In this document: piece by piece, positions 53,606-61,870 of the stretch
Numbering within the stretch: the stretch's first letter is position 1
Layout: each line of letters opens with the position of its first letter
From: an uncultured Phascolarctobacterium sp.
GTDB lineage: Bacteria; Bacillota; Negativicutes; Acidaminococcales; Acidaminococcaceae
Length of the DNA stretch: 64,000 bases
Direction: 5' to 3'
Assembly (NCBI RefSeq): GCF_934190775.1
Contig: NZ_CAKPTG010000001.1
Span: forward strand, 62,001-126,000
The notes under the pieces: model-generated
The model's database searches: none
Told to the model about the DNA's origin: nothing
The model's input: only the letters and a program-made list of their open reading frames with translations
Position numbers and translations under genes: made by a program

Positions 53606-54514
53606 TTAATTATCCACACCCCTCAGCCAGCCTTTGGCCAGCAACGATTGGCAAAATACATCCTCTTTAAGAATATAGATATTCCTGCCCGTACTTTTCA
53701 TACTGATGGCAAGCTGCAAATCAGCACCGTCACACACGGAAGCATCCGCTGTGCCAACAATAACCATATCAGCACTGGCTGTAACGTGCTGTGCAACGCT
53801 TGCACCAAGCGCAGTCAGTATCTCCCGAACATTTTTAACATAAAGACTATCAAAAGAGCCTAATAAAACTATCTGCTTATCGGCCAGCGGTTTTAAGCTG
53901 CTGGCACTCTGCGCAAGCACAAGCTCTCTTTGCTGCGGTGGCAGACGGTAATCAGCCACTGCCAGCTCCTTCAGCTTCTGGTAGCAGCCATTGCAAATAT
54001 TGCAGTCAACCAGCGCCCTATGCGCACCTGCTGTAGCAATATTAAAGTATTCGGCGACCGCAGTCTGCTTATACCTGCCTAAAAACGGCAATTCATTCTG
54101 CGCCAGCTTCATTACATCAACATAATCATTGGTCAATCTTTTAGCATAATAGCCTGCCAGCTTTTCCGCAATAAAGCTCAAATCAAAGCCCACATTGTAG
54201 CCTGCAATAATATCATCAGCCAAAAAATCCATAAAGGATAGGATAACCTCATCGATTGACGGAGCATCTGCTACCATAGCATCATCGATACCGGTAAGAC
54301 GTGTAATATAATACGGAATAGATAATTCCGGCTTAACTAAACTGGAAAATTCATCTACTCTGCGATTATTGCGGTATTTTATAGCCGAGATTTCCGTTAT
54401 ATAATCATTTTGCGGATTCAGGCCGGTAGTTTCAATATCTAAAACAGTATAATCATCAGGATAGCCTACAAGGAGCTTGCCATCTATATACCTATCTCTT
54501 TTTATAGAACTCAA
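53606..54514 (-). CDS. DnaQ-like 3'-5' exonuclease with C-terminal BRCT domain
   Basis: A 302-aa protein. The exonuclease domain (20-185) has Exo I Asp26/Glu28 (LDIETTG), Exo II in AGYNVGFDLSF and Exo III HRALVDC (DEDDh class). A BRCT domain follows (about 210-295: KQIVLLGSFDSLYVKNVREI, VIVGTAD). Similar fusions occur in Firmicute proofreading or repair exonucleases. The start is TTG, supported by AAGGTG six bases upstream. Operon with the following small gene is likely. Confidence 0.85.
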   Translation of the reverse strand: MSSIKRDRYIDGKLLVGYPDDYTVLDIETTGLNPQNDYITEISAIKYRNNRRVDEFSSLVKPELSIPYYITRLTGIDDAMVADAPSIDEVILSFMDFLADDIIAGYNVGFDLSFIAEKLAGYYAKRLTNDYVDVMKLAQNELPFLGRYKQTAVAEYFNIATAGAHRALVDCNICNGCYQKLKELAVADYRLPPQQRELVLAQSASSLKPLADKQIVLLGSFDSLYVKNVREILTALGASVAQHVTASADMVIVGTADASVCDGADLQLAISMKSTGRNIYILKEDVFCQSLLAKGWLRGVDN

Positions 54515-54563
54515 AATATCACCTTGCCAAGCCTAGCTCAGCATTTCTTCCTTTCTTTCGTAA

Positions 54564-55184
54564 TCACTCCAGCACCTTCATACACATAATACCCTTTTCG
54601 TTACGCACCAGATAAAAGCTAATTACATCACCCTTATGCAGACCGAAAGCCTTTTGAGGCTCGGAAAGCAACGTGCCTATGATATTTACCTCGCGTACTT
54701 CCTTAAGAAGCACCTGAACCGCTTCAGCTTCATCGCCGCGCACCAGATAAACCGTGACGATATCCGGATGCGTAGCAATTCTTACAGGATCTAACGAAGT
54801 AAGCTTACGCATCGCTTCTGTCGCTTCGTCTGCCTTATAAGCCTTTTGCACCATTGCCACTTTGCTTTGGAACTCGCTCAGGCGAGGCATTTCGCTCGGC
54901 AGCACAGCTGCCTGCGCTTCCAGCAGCTCAGCTAAGTGTATCTTCGCTAATTGCTCGTCATTACCATGCAACAGCTTCAGCGTCTTTTTAGCTGCATCAT
55001 ATACGGCACAGCATAATATTTCAAAGCTGATACCTGCCTGTTCATCTATATAACCATAGCAAAGCAAACCGGTGACATCGTCGGTTACCTCAAAAATGCT
55101 GCCAAGCTTTTGCGCCACGCTGGCAGCTTCTATGTAAAGATATTTATCCACGATGTCGCGGAAATTCATTCCTTTAAGAAGCAT
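54564..55184 (-). CDS. Hypothetical protein, 206 aa
   Basis: No family recognised. Cytoplasmic, no signal peptide or membrane helix; acidic. The N-terminal half is mixed alpha/beta (LCYGYIDEQAGISFEILCCA) and the C-terminal half has a strand-rich segment (IVTVYLVRGDEAEAVQVLL, DVISFYLVRNEKG). It precedes the exonuclease gene by 49 bases in the same direction. GATAATATGC lies before the ATG; AGGTGATAAT gives a ribosome site. Confidence 0.65.
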   Translation of the reverse strand: MLLKGMNFRDIVDKYLYIEAASVAQKLGSIFEVTDDVTGLLCYGYIDEQAGISFEILCCAVYDAAKKTLKLLHGNDEQLAKIHLAELLEAQAAVLPSEMPRLSEFQSKVAMVQKAYKADEATEAMRKLTSLDPVRIATHPDIVTVYLVRGDEAEAVQVLLKEVREVNIIGTLLSEPQKAFGLHKGDVISFYLVRNEKGIMCMKVLE

Positions 55185-55360
55185 ATTATCACCTCATAGG
55201 AATGGAGTTAGTTTTAATTATGATATAGGCATTTTATTTTACTTTATTGTAAAAGACTGCCTATATTCAATCATACATGCAAATCATGTAATTTGCAATA
55301 AAGCAGCAAGCATTTTTAAGTGTGTTTGGTTTGGCCAAACTAAAAGAGAAGAAATTAAAA

Positions 55361-55387
55361 CGTCCCACCCGTCAAACGAGTGGGACG
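55361..55387 (-). terminator. Rho-independent terminator of the AICAR transformylase gene
   Basis: CGTCCCAC/GTGGGACG stem with CGT/ACG inner pair; TTTTAATTTC tail on the minus strand. Confidence 0.8.
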
Positions 55388-55408
55388 AAAGTTCATTATA
55401 AAGCTATC

Positions 55409-56584
55409 TTAGTGATGGAACAGGCGCAGACCAGTGAAGGCCATGGCAATACCGTACTTATCGCAGGTCTCAATAACATTGTCATCACGGATAGAGCCGC
55501 CAGCCTGTGCAATATATTGCACGCCGCTGCGATGCGCACGCTCAATATTATCGCCGAACGGGAAGAATGCGTCACTGCCGAGAGCAACGTCCTTCAGCTG
55601 TGCAACCCAAGCCTTTTTCTCTTCGCGAGTCAGCGGTTCCGGTTTTTCAGTGAAGAAGTTTTCCCATACGCCATCAGCCAGTACATCTTCATAATCATCG
55701 GAGATGTAAACGTCGATGGTGTTGTCGCGGTCGGGACGGCGGATGCTGTCCTTAAACGGCAAAGCCAATACCTTCGGATTTTGGCGCAGCCACCAAATAT
55801 CAGCTTTACCGCCTGCAAGACGGGTGCAATGCACGCGGGATTGCTGGCCGGCACCGATACCGATAGCCTGACCATCTTTTACATAGCAAACGGAGTTGGA
55901 CTGAGTGTATTTCAAAACGATTAAAGAAATCAGCAGGTCGCGTGCTGCGCCTTCCGGAATTTCCTTATTCACGGTCGGACGGTTTTGCAGCAGATCAGCG
56001 GTAATTTTAGCTTCGTTGCGCTCCTGCTCGAAGGTAATACCGAATACCTGCTTATGCTCCAGCAGCTCCGGCTTGTAGTTTTCATCAATTTTAATGATGT
56101 TGTATGTGCCTTTGCGTTTACCCTTCAGAACAGTAAGAGCTTCTTCGGTATAACCGGGTGCGATAACACCGTCAGAAACCTCACGCGCCAACATTTTAGC
56201 GGTCTGCACGTCGCAAACATCGGACAAAGCAACAAAGTCGCCATAAGAGCTCATGCGGTCAGCGCCGCGAGCACGTGCATAAGCATTTGCCAGCGGAGAA
56301 AGCTCCAGATCATCTACATAATAAATTTTCTTCAGAGTATCGCTCAGCGGCAGGCCTACTGCAGCACCTGCAGGGCTTACGTGCTTAAAGGATGCTGCTG
56401 CCGGCAGGCCGGTTGCTTCCTTCAGCTCCTTTACCAGCTGCCAGCTGTTGAAGGCATCGAGGAAATTGATATAGCCCGGACGGCCGTTCAGTACCTCAAT
56501 CGGCAGCTCGCTGCCATTGTTCATGTAAATACGTGCGCTGCCCTGATTAGGATTGCAGCCATATTTTAATGCTAATTCTTTCAC
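55409..56584 (-). CDS. Stand-alone AICAR formyltransferase (PurH-like, no IMP cyclohydrolase domain)
   Basis: A 391-aa enzyme covering only the AICAR transformylase domain: LKYGCNPNQGSARIY, AASFKHVSPAGAAVG, and the C-terminal SDAFFPFGDNIERA, YIAQAGGSIRDD. It formylates AICAR with 10-formyl-THF in purine synthesis. The usual 190-aa N-terminal cyclohydrolase domain is absent, so a separate IMP cyclohydrolase is expected elsewhere. Expression is under a ZTP riboswitch, which senses ZMP/ZTP, the substrate and its derivative. Strong sigma-A promoter upstream. Confidence 0.92.
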   Translation of the reverse strand: MKELALKYGCNPNQGSARIYMNNGSELPIEVLNGRPGYINFLDAFNSWQLVKELKEATGLPAAASFKHVSPAGAAVGLPLSDTLKKIYYVDDLELSPLANAYARARGADRMSSYGDFVALSDVCDVQTAKMLAREVSDGVIAPGYTEEALTVLKGKRKGTYNIIKIDENYKPELLEHKQVFGITFEQERNEAKITADLLQNRPTVNKEIPEGAARDLLISLIVLKYTQSNSVCYVKDGQAIGIGAGQQSRVHCTRLAGGKADIWWLRQNPKVLALPFKDSIRRPDRDNTIDVYISDDYEDVLADGVWENFFTEKPEPLTREEKKAWVAQLKDVALGSDAFFPFGDNIERAHRSGVQYIAQAGGSIRDDNVIETCDKYGIAMAFTGLRLFHH

Positions 56585-56628
56585 TATAACTCCTCCTCTT
56601 CTGTATAGTGCCAGTCACTTAGACAAAC

Positions 56629-56679
56629 AAAAAAACCGACACACTGGCACAAGAAAAAATCTTTGCCCAGACGGTCGGC
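56629..56679 (-). terminator. Intrinsic terminator of the ZTP riboswitch
   Basis: Minus strand: CCGACxxxCTGGGCA pairs with TGCCAGTGTGTCGG, followed by T7. The 5' half of this hairpin is also the conserved 3' part of the aptamer, so ligand binding would prevent termination. Confidence 0.8.
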
Positions 56680-56738
56680 GTGCTACCGGTCATACTCCCC
56701 TGTGGTAACCCACTTCCGTCAGTTATATGACCTAATAC
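56664..56738 (-). promoter_or_regulatory. ZTP (pfl) riboswitch aptamer
   Basis: The leader of the AICAR transformylase mRNA contains a first helix with ACTGACGG, GTGGG...CCAC around GGTTACC, AGGGGAGT and the highly conserved 3' element CCGACCGTCTGGGCA, which fit the pfl/ZTP consensus. A sigma-A promoter lies just upstream and a competing terminator just downstream. Gene identity agrees with the known ZTP regulon. Confidence 0.85.
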
Positions 56739-56742
56739 TAAA

Positions 56743-56771
56743 ATTATAAGATGCCTCGTTGTTTTTGTCAA
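56743..56771 (-). promoter_or_regulatory. Consensus promoter of the riboswitch-controlled gene
   Basis: Perfect -35 TTGACA (56766-56771), 17-bp spacer, perfect -10 TATAAT (56743-56748). Confidence 0.88.
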
Positions 56772-56817
56772 TACCGGGCGATTGTGGTAGAATAAGTGTA
56801 TGATGAATTAGAGTTTT

Positions 56818-56867
56818 GCCCCCTTTAGTCTCGCTATCACTCGACAGTTCCCCCAAGGGGGGAACCA
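56818..56867. repeat. Half-copy of the dispersed palindromic element
   Basis: CCCCTTTAGTC ... GACAGTTCCCCC AAGGGGGGAAC resembles the CCCCTCTCAGTC...GACAGCTCTCCCCAAGGAGAGCC half of the element at 36852-36984, decayed. It lies between the divergent riboswitch promoter and the radical SAM gene. Confidence 0.5.
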
Positions 56868-56930
56868 AGTATTCTTGTCTATACATATACCGAAAAGGCA
56901 CGGCAAGCTCTTTTCAAAGGAGGAAATAAT

Positions 56931-57827
56931 ATGACTCTCTGTTATGTATGTCCGCATCGCTGCGGCATAGACCGCCCCGCAAATATGTCTGATACTACCG
57001 GCTGCTTCGGCAGCTGCGGCGTCGGCCTCGCTCCGATTGTTGCCCGCGCCGGCCTGCATATGTGGGAAGAGCCCGTCATCAGCGGCACTAAAGGCAGCGG
57101 TACTGTTTTCTTTTCCGGCTGCAACCTGCACTGTGTTTTCTGCCAGAACTATGACATCAGCTGCAAGGGCTTCGGCAAGGAAATTACCATTGAACGCCTG
57201 AAGGAAATCTATCACGAGCTTATCGCCCAGGGTGCGCACAATATCAATCTTGTTACGCCCACCCATTTTACCGAGGCAGTACTGCAAAGTCTGGAAGAGC
57301 CGCTGCCGGTGCCTGTTGTTTATAACACCAGCGGCTTTGAAACGCAGGATACGCTGCGCCGCCTTAAAGGCAAGGTTCAGATTTATCTGCCGGATTTAAA
57401 ATACAGCGACGATATGGCTGCTATCAAATACAGCAACGCGCCCTACTACTTCCGCATCGCAACCGAAGCAATTAAGGAAATGTATAATCAGGTCGGTGAC
57501 TATCATATTGATGATAACGGTATTATGACTAAAGGCGTTATTATCCGTCATCTGATTATGCCCGGCATGCCGGACAACACCAAGAGAATTATCGACTGGG
57601 TTGCTGCCAACTTCAAGCCGGGGCAGGTAATGTTCAGCCTGATGCACCAGTATGTTCCCTGCGGCCGCGCCAACGAATATCCTGAAATCAACCGCAAGGT
57701 TACAGATGAGGAATACAAGGAGCTGGAAAGCTATCTGCTGCAAAGCACTATCGAAGACGGCTTTGTGCAGGAGGGTGATGCAGCCTGCAAAGATTTCATC
57801 CCCTGCTTTGACGGCACAGGAGTGTAA
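56931..57827 (+). CDS. PflA-related radical SAM protein
   Basis: A 298-aa radical SAM protein with Cys64-x3-Cys68-x2-Cys71 (CNLHCVFCQN) after an N-terminal Cys-rich region (Cys4, Cys7, Cys11, Cys25, Cys29) that may hold another metal centre. It belongs to the uncharacterised COG1313-type branch related to pyruvate formate-lyase activases. No glycyl radical enzyme is adjacent. AGGAGG precedes ATG 56931. Confidence 0.85.
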   Translation: MTLCYVCPHRCGIDRPANMSDTTGCFGSCGVGLAPIVARAGLHMWEEPVISGTKGSGTVFFSGCNLHCVFCQNYDISCKGFGKEITIERLKEIYHELIAQGAHNINLVTPTHFTEAVLQSLEEPLPVPVVYNTSGFETQDTLRRLKGKVQIYLPDLKYSDDMAAIKYSNAPYYFRIATEAIKEMYNQVGDYHIDDNGIMTKGVIIRHLIMPGMPDNTKRIIDWVAANFKPGQVMFSLMHQYVPCGRANEYPEINRKVTDEEYKELESYLLQSTIEDGFVQEGDAACKDFIPCFDGTGV

Positions 57828-57835
57828 AAGGCATG

Positions 57836-57860
57836 AAAAAACCGCCTAATGGTTAGGCGG
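57836..57860 (-). terminator. Rho-independent terminator of the M20 hydrolase gene
   Basis: CCGCCTAA/TTAGGCGG stem (57842-57849 with 57853-57860); T-run on the minus strand. A second hairpin AGCCGA/TCGGCT lies nearby at 57890-57912. Confidence 0.7.
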
Positions 57861-57948
57861 CTTCCTTCAAACTACACATTTGCGAGGAAAGCCGACCTAC
57901 CACAATCGGCTATCTCTATACTTTATTATAGCAGTTTTTGCGTTATTG

Positions 57949-59178
57949 TCAATTTGCCTCCCGGCGCAAAACCTCCGCCAGCACCTCAATGCCGCGGCAG
58001 ATATCCTCAGTTGAAGCATACTCTGCCGGATTATGGCTGATGCCGGCGCGACAGGGAACAAACAGCATTGTCGTGGGGCAAATTTTCGTCATATGCATAG
58101 CATCATGGCCGGCGCCACTGTTCATATGCAAGAAGCTAAAGCCCTTTTCCGCGCAGATTGCTTCGCTCTGCGCCGCCAAGGCCTTATCCAAAGCAACAGG
58201 GCTGTCTGCAGTCAGCATTTCCATCTGCACACCGACGCCGTCGCAAACAGCAACGTTTTCAGCCTGCTCGCGGATGCTTTGCAGCACGCGCTCAATGCTG
58301 GCTTTATCAACGCCACGCACATCAACCCACAGCGTAACTGCTCCCGGCACAACGTTAATTGAACCGGGCTCTACATCCACTACGCCAACGGTACCGACAC
58401 TGCCGTTGGCTTTTTCTGTTTCCGCAGCCTCGTTCACCGCTAAAATGAGCTTAGCAGCGCTGACGAGCGCATCATGGCGCATGCCCATCGGCGTTGCACC
58501 GCTATGGTCAGCCACACCTTGAATATGAATCTTAAAACGCGTCGGTGCCGCAATATTATGTACGATACCGAGCTGATGCTGCGTCTGCTCCAACACCTTG
58601 CCCTGTTCTATATGCAGCTCCGCAAAGCATTTATAGCTGCCAGGAGCAATTACGGCATCACGGTAAGCGTCAGGATTGCAGCCCCATTCACGCAAGGCCT
58701 CGATAAAGCTGATATCGCCCTTCTTAGCGCCTTTGTTCAGCTGCTCCGGCGCTGCGCTGCCTGTCAGCAGCTTGCTGCCCATAGTCGCAAAGCCGAAGCG
58801 GCTCGATTCCTCCGCACGGAAAATAATCACCTCAATGCTGCGCTCAAGCTCCTCGTCCTGCAGCATATACAGCGCCTCCAAAGCGCCTACCACACCGCAC
58901 ATGCCGTCATAGGCACCACCATGGATAACAGTGTCCAGATGCGAACCGCTAGCCACCGGCGGCAGCTGTGGCTGTTTGCCCTCACGACGTAAGAATACAT
59001 TACCCACAGCATCGGTGCGGATTTGCAAATGCAAATCCTGCACCTGCTCCAACAGCCAGCTCTGAGCTTTTTTATCCAGCGGACTGTAGGCAAGACGGGT
59101 AACGCCCTCTTCACTGTCCGTAAAAGCAGCCAGGCCTTGTAAAAGCTTAGCTACACGTTCATGATTTACCTGTAACAT
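57949..59178 (-). CDS. M20-family Zn-dependent amidohydrolase (N-carbamoyl amino acid / allantoate type)
   Basis: A 409-aa di-zinc amidase. Metal ligands appear in SHLDTVIHGGAYDG, the catalytic AEESSRFG, and HIEQGKVLEQ; the lid domain has ATRFKIHIQGVADHSGATPMG. It resembles allantoate amidohydrolase, beta-ureidopropionase and N-carbamoyl-L-amino acid hydrolase. The divergent neighbour is a uracil permease, which hints at pyrimidine or ureide breakdown. ATG 59178 follows AAGGGGGA. Confidence 0.85.
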   Translation of the reverse strand: MLQVNHERVAKLLQGLAAFTDSEEGVTRLAYSPLDKKAQSWLLEQVQDLHLQIRTDAVGNVFLRREGKQPQLPPVASGSHLDTVIHGGAYDGMCGVVGALEALYMLQDEELERSIEVIIFRAEESSRFGFATMGSKLLTGSAAPEQLNKGAKKGDISFIEALREWGCNPDAYRDAVIAPGSYKCFAELHIEQGKVLEQTQHQLGIVHNIAAPTRFKIHIQGVADHSGATPMGMRHDALVSAAKLILAVNEAAETEKANGSVGTVGVVDVEPGSINVVPGAVTLWVDVRGVDKASIERVLQSIREQAENVAVCDGVGVQMEMLTADSPVALDKALAAQSEAICAEKGFSFLHMNSGAGHDAMHMTKICPTTMLFVPCRAGISHNPAEYASTEDICRGIEVLAEVLRREAN

Positions 59179-59395
59179 TTTTATTCCCCCTTCATTCGGA
59201 AATAGCAACAAAAAAATATAATAAAGATGACAGCTTTATTATACTTGCTTCTTAAGCATCACACAAGAGCGGCACTTCATCTGAAAATCCGAGATTATGG
59301 AAAGTTTTTTACACTTTTGCTAAAAACTCCTTGCAATTAATGTGAAATCCACGTAAAATTATCATAGCAAAATTTAAGAAAAGAGGTTATTTATT

Positions 59396-60643
59396 TTGGA
59401 ACGCAAAGTTATTCAAGTTGAAGAACGTCCGCCATTACTACTTAATATTCCGTTAAGTATTCAGCATCTGTTCGCCATGTTCGGCTCCACCGTGCTGGTT
59501 CCATTTTTATTCAAGGTCAACCCTACCACCTGCCTGTTTATGAACGGCCTGGGCACCCTGCTCTACATCTTTATCACCAAAGGCAAAATCCCTTCCTATC
59601 TCGGTTCCAGCTTTGCCTTCATTTCTCCTGTACTGCTGATTATGTCCACCTCTGCCTATAATCATGCACAGTCCGGCTTCATCGTTTTTGGTCTGCTGTT
59701 CATGCTCTTCTCGCTGATTATTCACTGCGTAGGCACCAAATGGATTGATGTCATCTTCCCGCCGGCAGCAATGGGCGCAATTATTGCTGTTATTGGTCTG
59801 GAGCTGGCACCTGTTGCAGCCAACATGGCAGGCTTGACCGGTGATAAAATCGACATGGTCAACGTTGCCATTTCTATGTTCACGCTGGCAGTCGGCGTTA
59901 TCGGCTCCGTTGCCTTCCGCGGCTTTATGAGTATCATCCCGATTCTCTTCGGCGTTGTCTGCGGTTATGTTTTTGCAGCTATCATGGGTATCGTCAACTT
60001 CCAGCCGGTAATTGACGCTCCCTGGTTCCAGGTGCCGCATTTCTACGCTCCGGTTTTCGATATCAACGCTATTATGATCATTGCTCCGGCAGCACTCGTT
60101 GTTTTGGCTGAGCATATCGGCCATCTCGTAGTAACAGGCAACATTGTTGACCGCGACCTGATTAAGGATCCTGGCCTGTCCCGTTCTCTGTTCGCCGACG
60201 GCCTTTCCAACGTTATCAGCGGCTTTGCCGGCGCAACTCCGAACACTACCTATGGTGAAAACATTGGCGTTATGGCAATCACCAAGGTTTACAGCACCTG
60301 GGTTATCGGCGGCGCTGCTGTCATGGCGATTATTCTTTCCTTCTGCGGTAAGCTCAGCGAGCTGATTCACAGTATCCCCGTTCCTGTTATGGGCGGTATC
60401 TGCATCCTGCTGTTCGGCGTAATCGCTGCCAGCGGTATCCGCGTACTGGTTGAACGTCAGGTAGATTACAGCAAATCCTCCAACCTCGTAATGACCTCTG
60501 TTATTATGATTATCGGTCTTTCCGGTGCGAAGCTCTCCTTCGGTGCCTTTTCCGTACAGGGCATGGTGCTCGCAACCGTTGTTGCTATTATTATGAGCCT
60601 TGCCTTCAAGCTCTTTGAATACCTGCACCTCCTGAACGAATAA
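59396..60643 (+). CDS. uraA: Uracil permease (NCS2/UraA family)
   Basis: A 415-aa nucleobase:cation symporter with 14 membrane segments. It begins with the typical LNIPLSIQHLFAMFGSTVLVP, has ALVVLAEHIGHL (His/Glu substrate residues) and GFAGATPNTTYGENIGV, the family signature. The start is TTG 59396, with AGAGG ten bases upstream and no better start. Divergent from the M20 amidohydrolase gene; uracil is also the product of the udp gene at 26564. Confidence 0.92.
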   Translation: MERKVIQVEERPPLLLNIPLSIQHLFAMFGSTVLVPFLFKVNPTTCLFMNGLGTLLYIFITKGKIPSYLGSSFAFISPVLLIMSTSAYNHAQSGFIVFGLLFMLFSLIIHCVGTKWIDVIFPPAAMGAIIAVIGLELAPVAANMAGLTGDKIDMVNVAISMFTLAVGVIGSVAFRGFMSIIPILFGVVCGYVFAAIMGIVNFQPVIDAPWFQVPHFYAPVFDINAIMIIAPAALVVLAEHIGHLVVTGNIVDRDLIKDPGLSRSLFADGLSNVISGFAGATPNTTYGENIGVMAITKVYSTWVIGGAAVMAIILSFCGKLSELIHSIPVPVMGGICILLFGVIAASGIRVLVERQVDYSKSSNLVMTSVIMIIGLSGAKLSFGAFSVQGMVLATVVAIIMSLAFKLFEYLHLLNE

Positions 60644-60693
60644 GAAATTTAAAGCACAAAGAGGCTGGGACAAAACCCAGCATTGAACAGAAA

Positions 60694-60737
60694 AACCAGT
60701 GGAATTTTACCGTCAGGTAAATATCCGCTGGTTTTTT
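60694..60737 (+). terminator. Rho-independent terminator of uraA
   Basis: AACCAGTGGA / TCCGCTGGTT stem (one G-T pair) and T6; a smaller GGCTGGG/CCCAGC hairpin lies at 60663-60680. Confidence 0.75.
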
Positions 60738-61030
60738 AGTGCAAAAAGAGAACCAGTAAGTGTGCCTACAGAAACAACTACTGAAGCTATGATTCTGTTC
60801 TTAGTATTCAGAGCAAAAACCATACATACTTCTTTTTCCATATAACGTAGATCAAGCATCAGATATGCAGCTGCTTTCTTAGGATTACCTAAATACACCT
60901 TTTCACAAGTGTGTGAAGCCCCCTTTTCAAAAGCTCCATACAAGCCGAAACCTTTTCTGCCTGCATTCAAGTCAAACCTATTGCATTAAGCTCGTCTACA
61001 GTTCTGTTCAGCATTTTAAATACTTCATTG
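60713..61030 (-). pseudogene. radC: Fragment of a RadC/JAB-domain protein
   Basis: An 85-aa minus-strand ORF contains RadC-like sequence: CEKVYLGNPKKAAAYLMLD then LRYMEKEVCMVFALNTKNRI and SVGTLTGSL. It stops exactly where the metal-binding HPREVF and JAMM residues should begin. A further piece (EVFKMLNRTVDELNAIG, in another frame, about 60970-61027) fits the upstream RadC helix region. Both ends are lost and a frame change is present, so it is not functional. The 3' end falls inside the uraA terminator, suggesting a deletion. Confidence 0.6.
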
Positions 61031-61412
61031 TTGTTGTCGCATGTTTACAGATTTAATATATTCGCTTTCGCTTGTCTGCTCCGCACTGCCGATATTCAGA
61101 CTGCCGCCGGTTTTTACGCTTACGTCATTATCTGCAACTACGTTGTTGCCTGTAATATTCGTATCTTTTTTACTGCTCATCGCAAGCTCTCCGGCAGAAA
61201 GATTGCTGCCGACAACAGTATTCTGCTTACTGTAATCATAAATATCCGTTGTTTTGGATGAAAGCAATCCACTGACCTTGTTGTGCTCTTCATGCAGGCG
61301 CTCGTGGTATTCTGTTGCATTAGTGATATTTATATTATTTTCGGCAATCAGGTCGGCTTTTCCTGCTTCACTGGCTACATTGCTGCCTTTAATATTGTAC
61401 TCAGCAAGTTTT
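61025..61412 (-). pseudogene. Orphan haemagglutinin-repeat fragment of a CdiA/FhaB protein
   Basis: Open frame of about 128 codons without start codon. Residues include LAEYNIKGSNVASEAGKADL, NNINITNATEYHERLHEEHN, NTVVGSNLSAGELAMSSKKD, TNITGNNVVADNDVSVKTGG and SLNIGSAEQTSESEY: the repeat module of filamentous haemagglutinin/CdiA exoproteins. It begins right after the stop of the candidate immunity gene and ends in MRQQQ before the radC fragment. Most likely a displaced piece of a former cdiA 3' region left by cassette exchange. Confidence 0.65.
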
Positions 61413-61862
61413 TTACTCTTGTTTAGTTCTTATATTGTCTAATATGTATCTTATTGTATCATCAAATTTTTCGTTATATTCCTCCTTAGTGAATTTGAAA
61501 TCAAAACAAACTATAGTATTTCCAAAAGACTTGGTTTTCTTTTCCCTTTCTGGCAATCTGATTTCATATACTTTCCCTTTCATATCATATGACACTTCTA
61601 TAAGATAATTATTTGAAAAGAACTTATTCCATGTTTTGTACTTCGTTTTTTTAAAAGGATCTACATCTTCAATATTATCATCTTTGTATTTAGATATACT
61701 GTAATTTAAATATTGATCAACAGAGTTTTTTAAATTATCTAAACTATCTATTTCTTTTATATATCCCATACTCTCATAAAAGCCAATCGTAGTAACATGA
61801 TATACTAAAATAGAAATTTTTTCTGTTTGCTTATCAACGAATAAATTAACTAGTCCTCTCAT
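61413..61862 (-). CDS. Candidate CDI immunity protein (CdiI)
   Basis: A 149-aa AT-rich gene directly downstream (8 bases) of the CdiA-like toxin end. No signal peptide or membrane helix; contains YKTWNKFFSNNYLIEVSYDM and an acidic/Lys-rich C-terminus. No family recognised. Assignment as immunity protein rests on position, size and foreign composition: CDI toxins are followed by a small specific inhibitor. Sequence similarity to a known CdiI was not testable here. Confidence 0.6.
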   Translation of the reverse strand: MRGLVNLFVDKQTEKISILVYHVTTIGFYESMGYIKEIDSLDNLKNSVDQYLNYSISKYKDDNIEDVDPFKKTKYKTWNKFFSNNYLIEVSYDMKGKVYEIRLPEREKKTKSFGNTIVCFDFKFTKEEYNEKFDDTIRYILDNIRTKQE

Positions 61863-61870
61863 ATAATCAC

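Noticed and set aside
59507..60673. 388-codon minus-strand ORF opposite uraA
   Set aside because: His/Asn/Asp-rich shadow of a membrane protein gene, without ribosome site or domain.
61028..61442. Short plus-strand ORFs opposite the haemagglutinin fragment
   Set aside because: The minus strand shows clear FHA/CdiA repeat sequence; the plus-strand products are low-complexity hydrophobic shadows.
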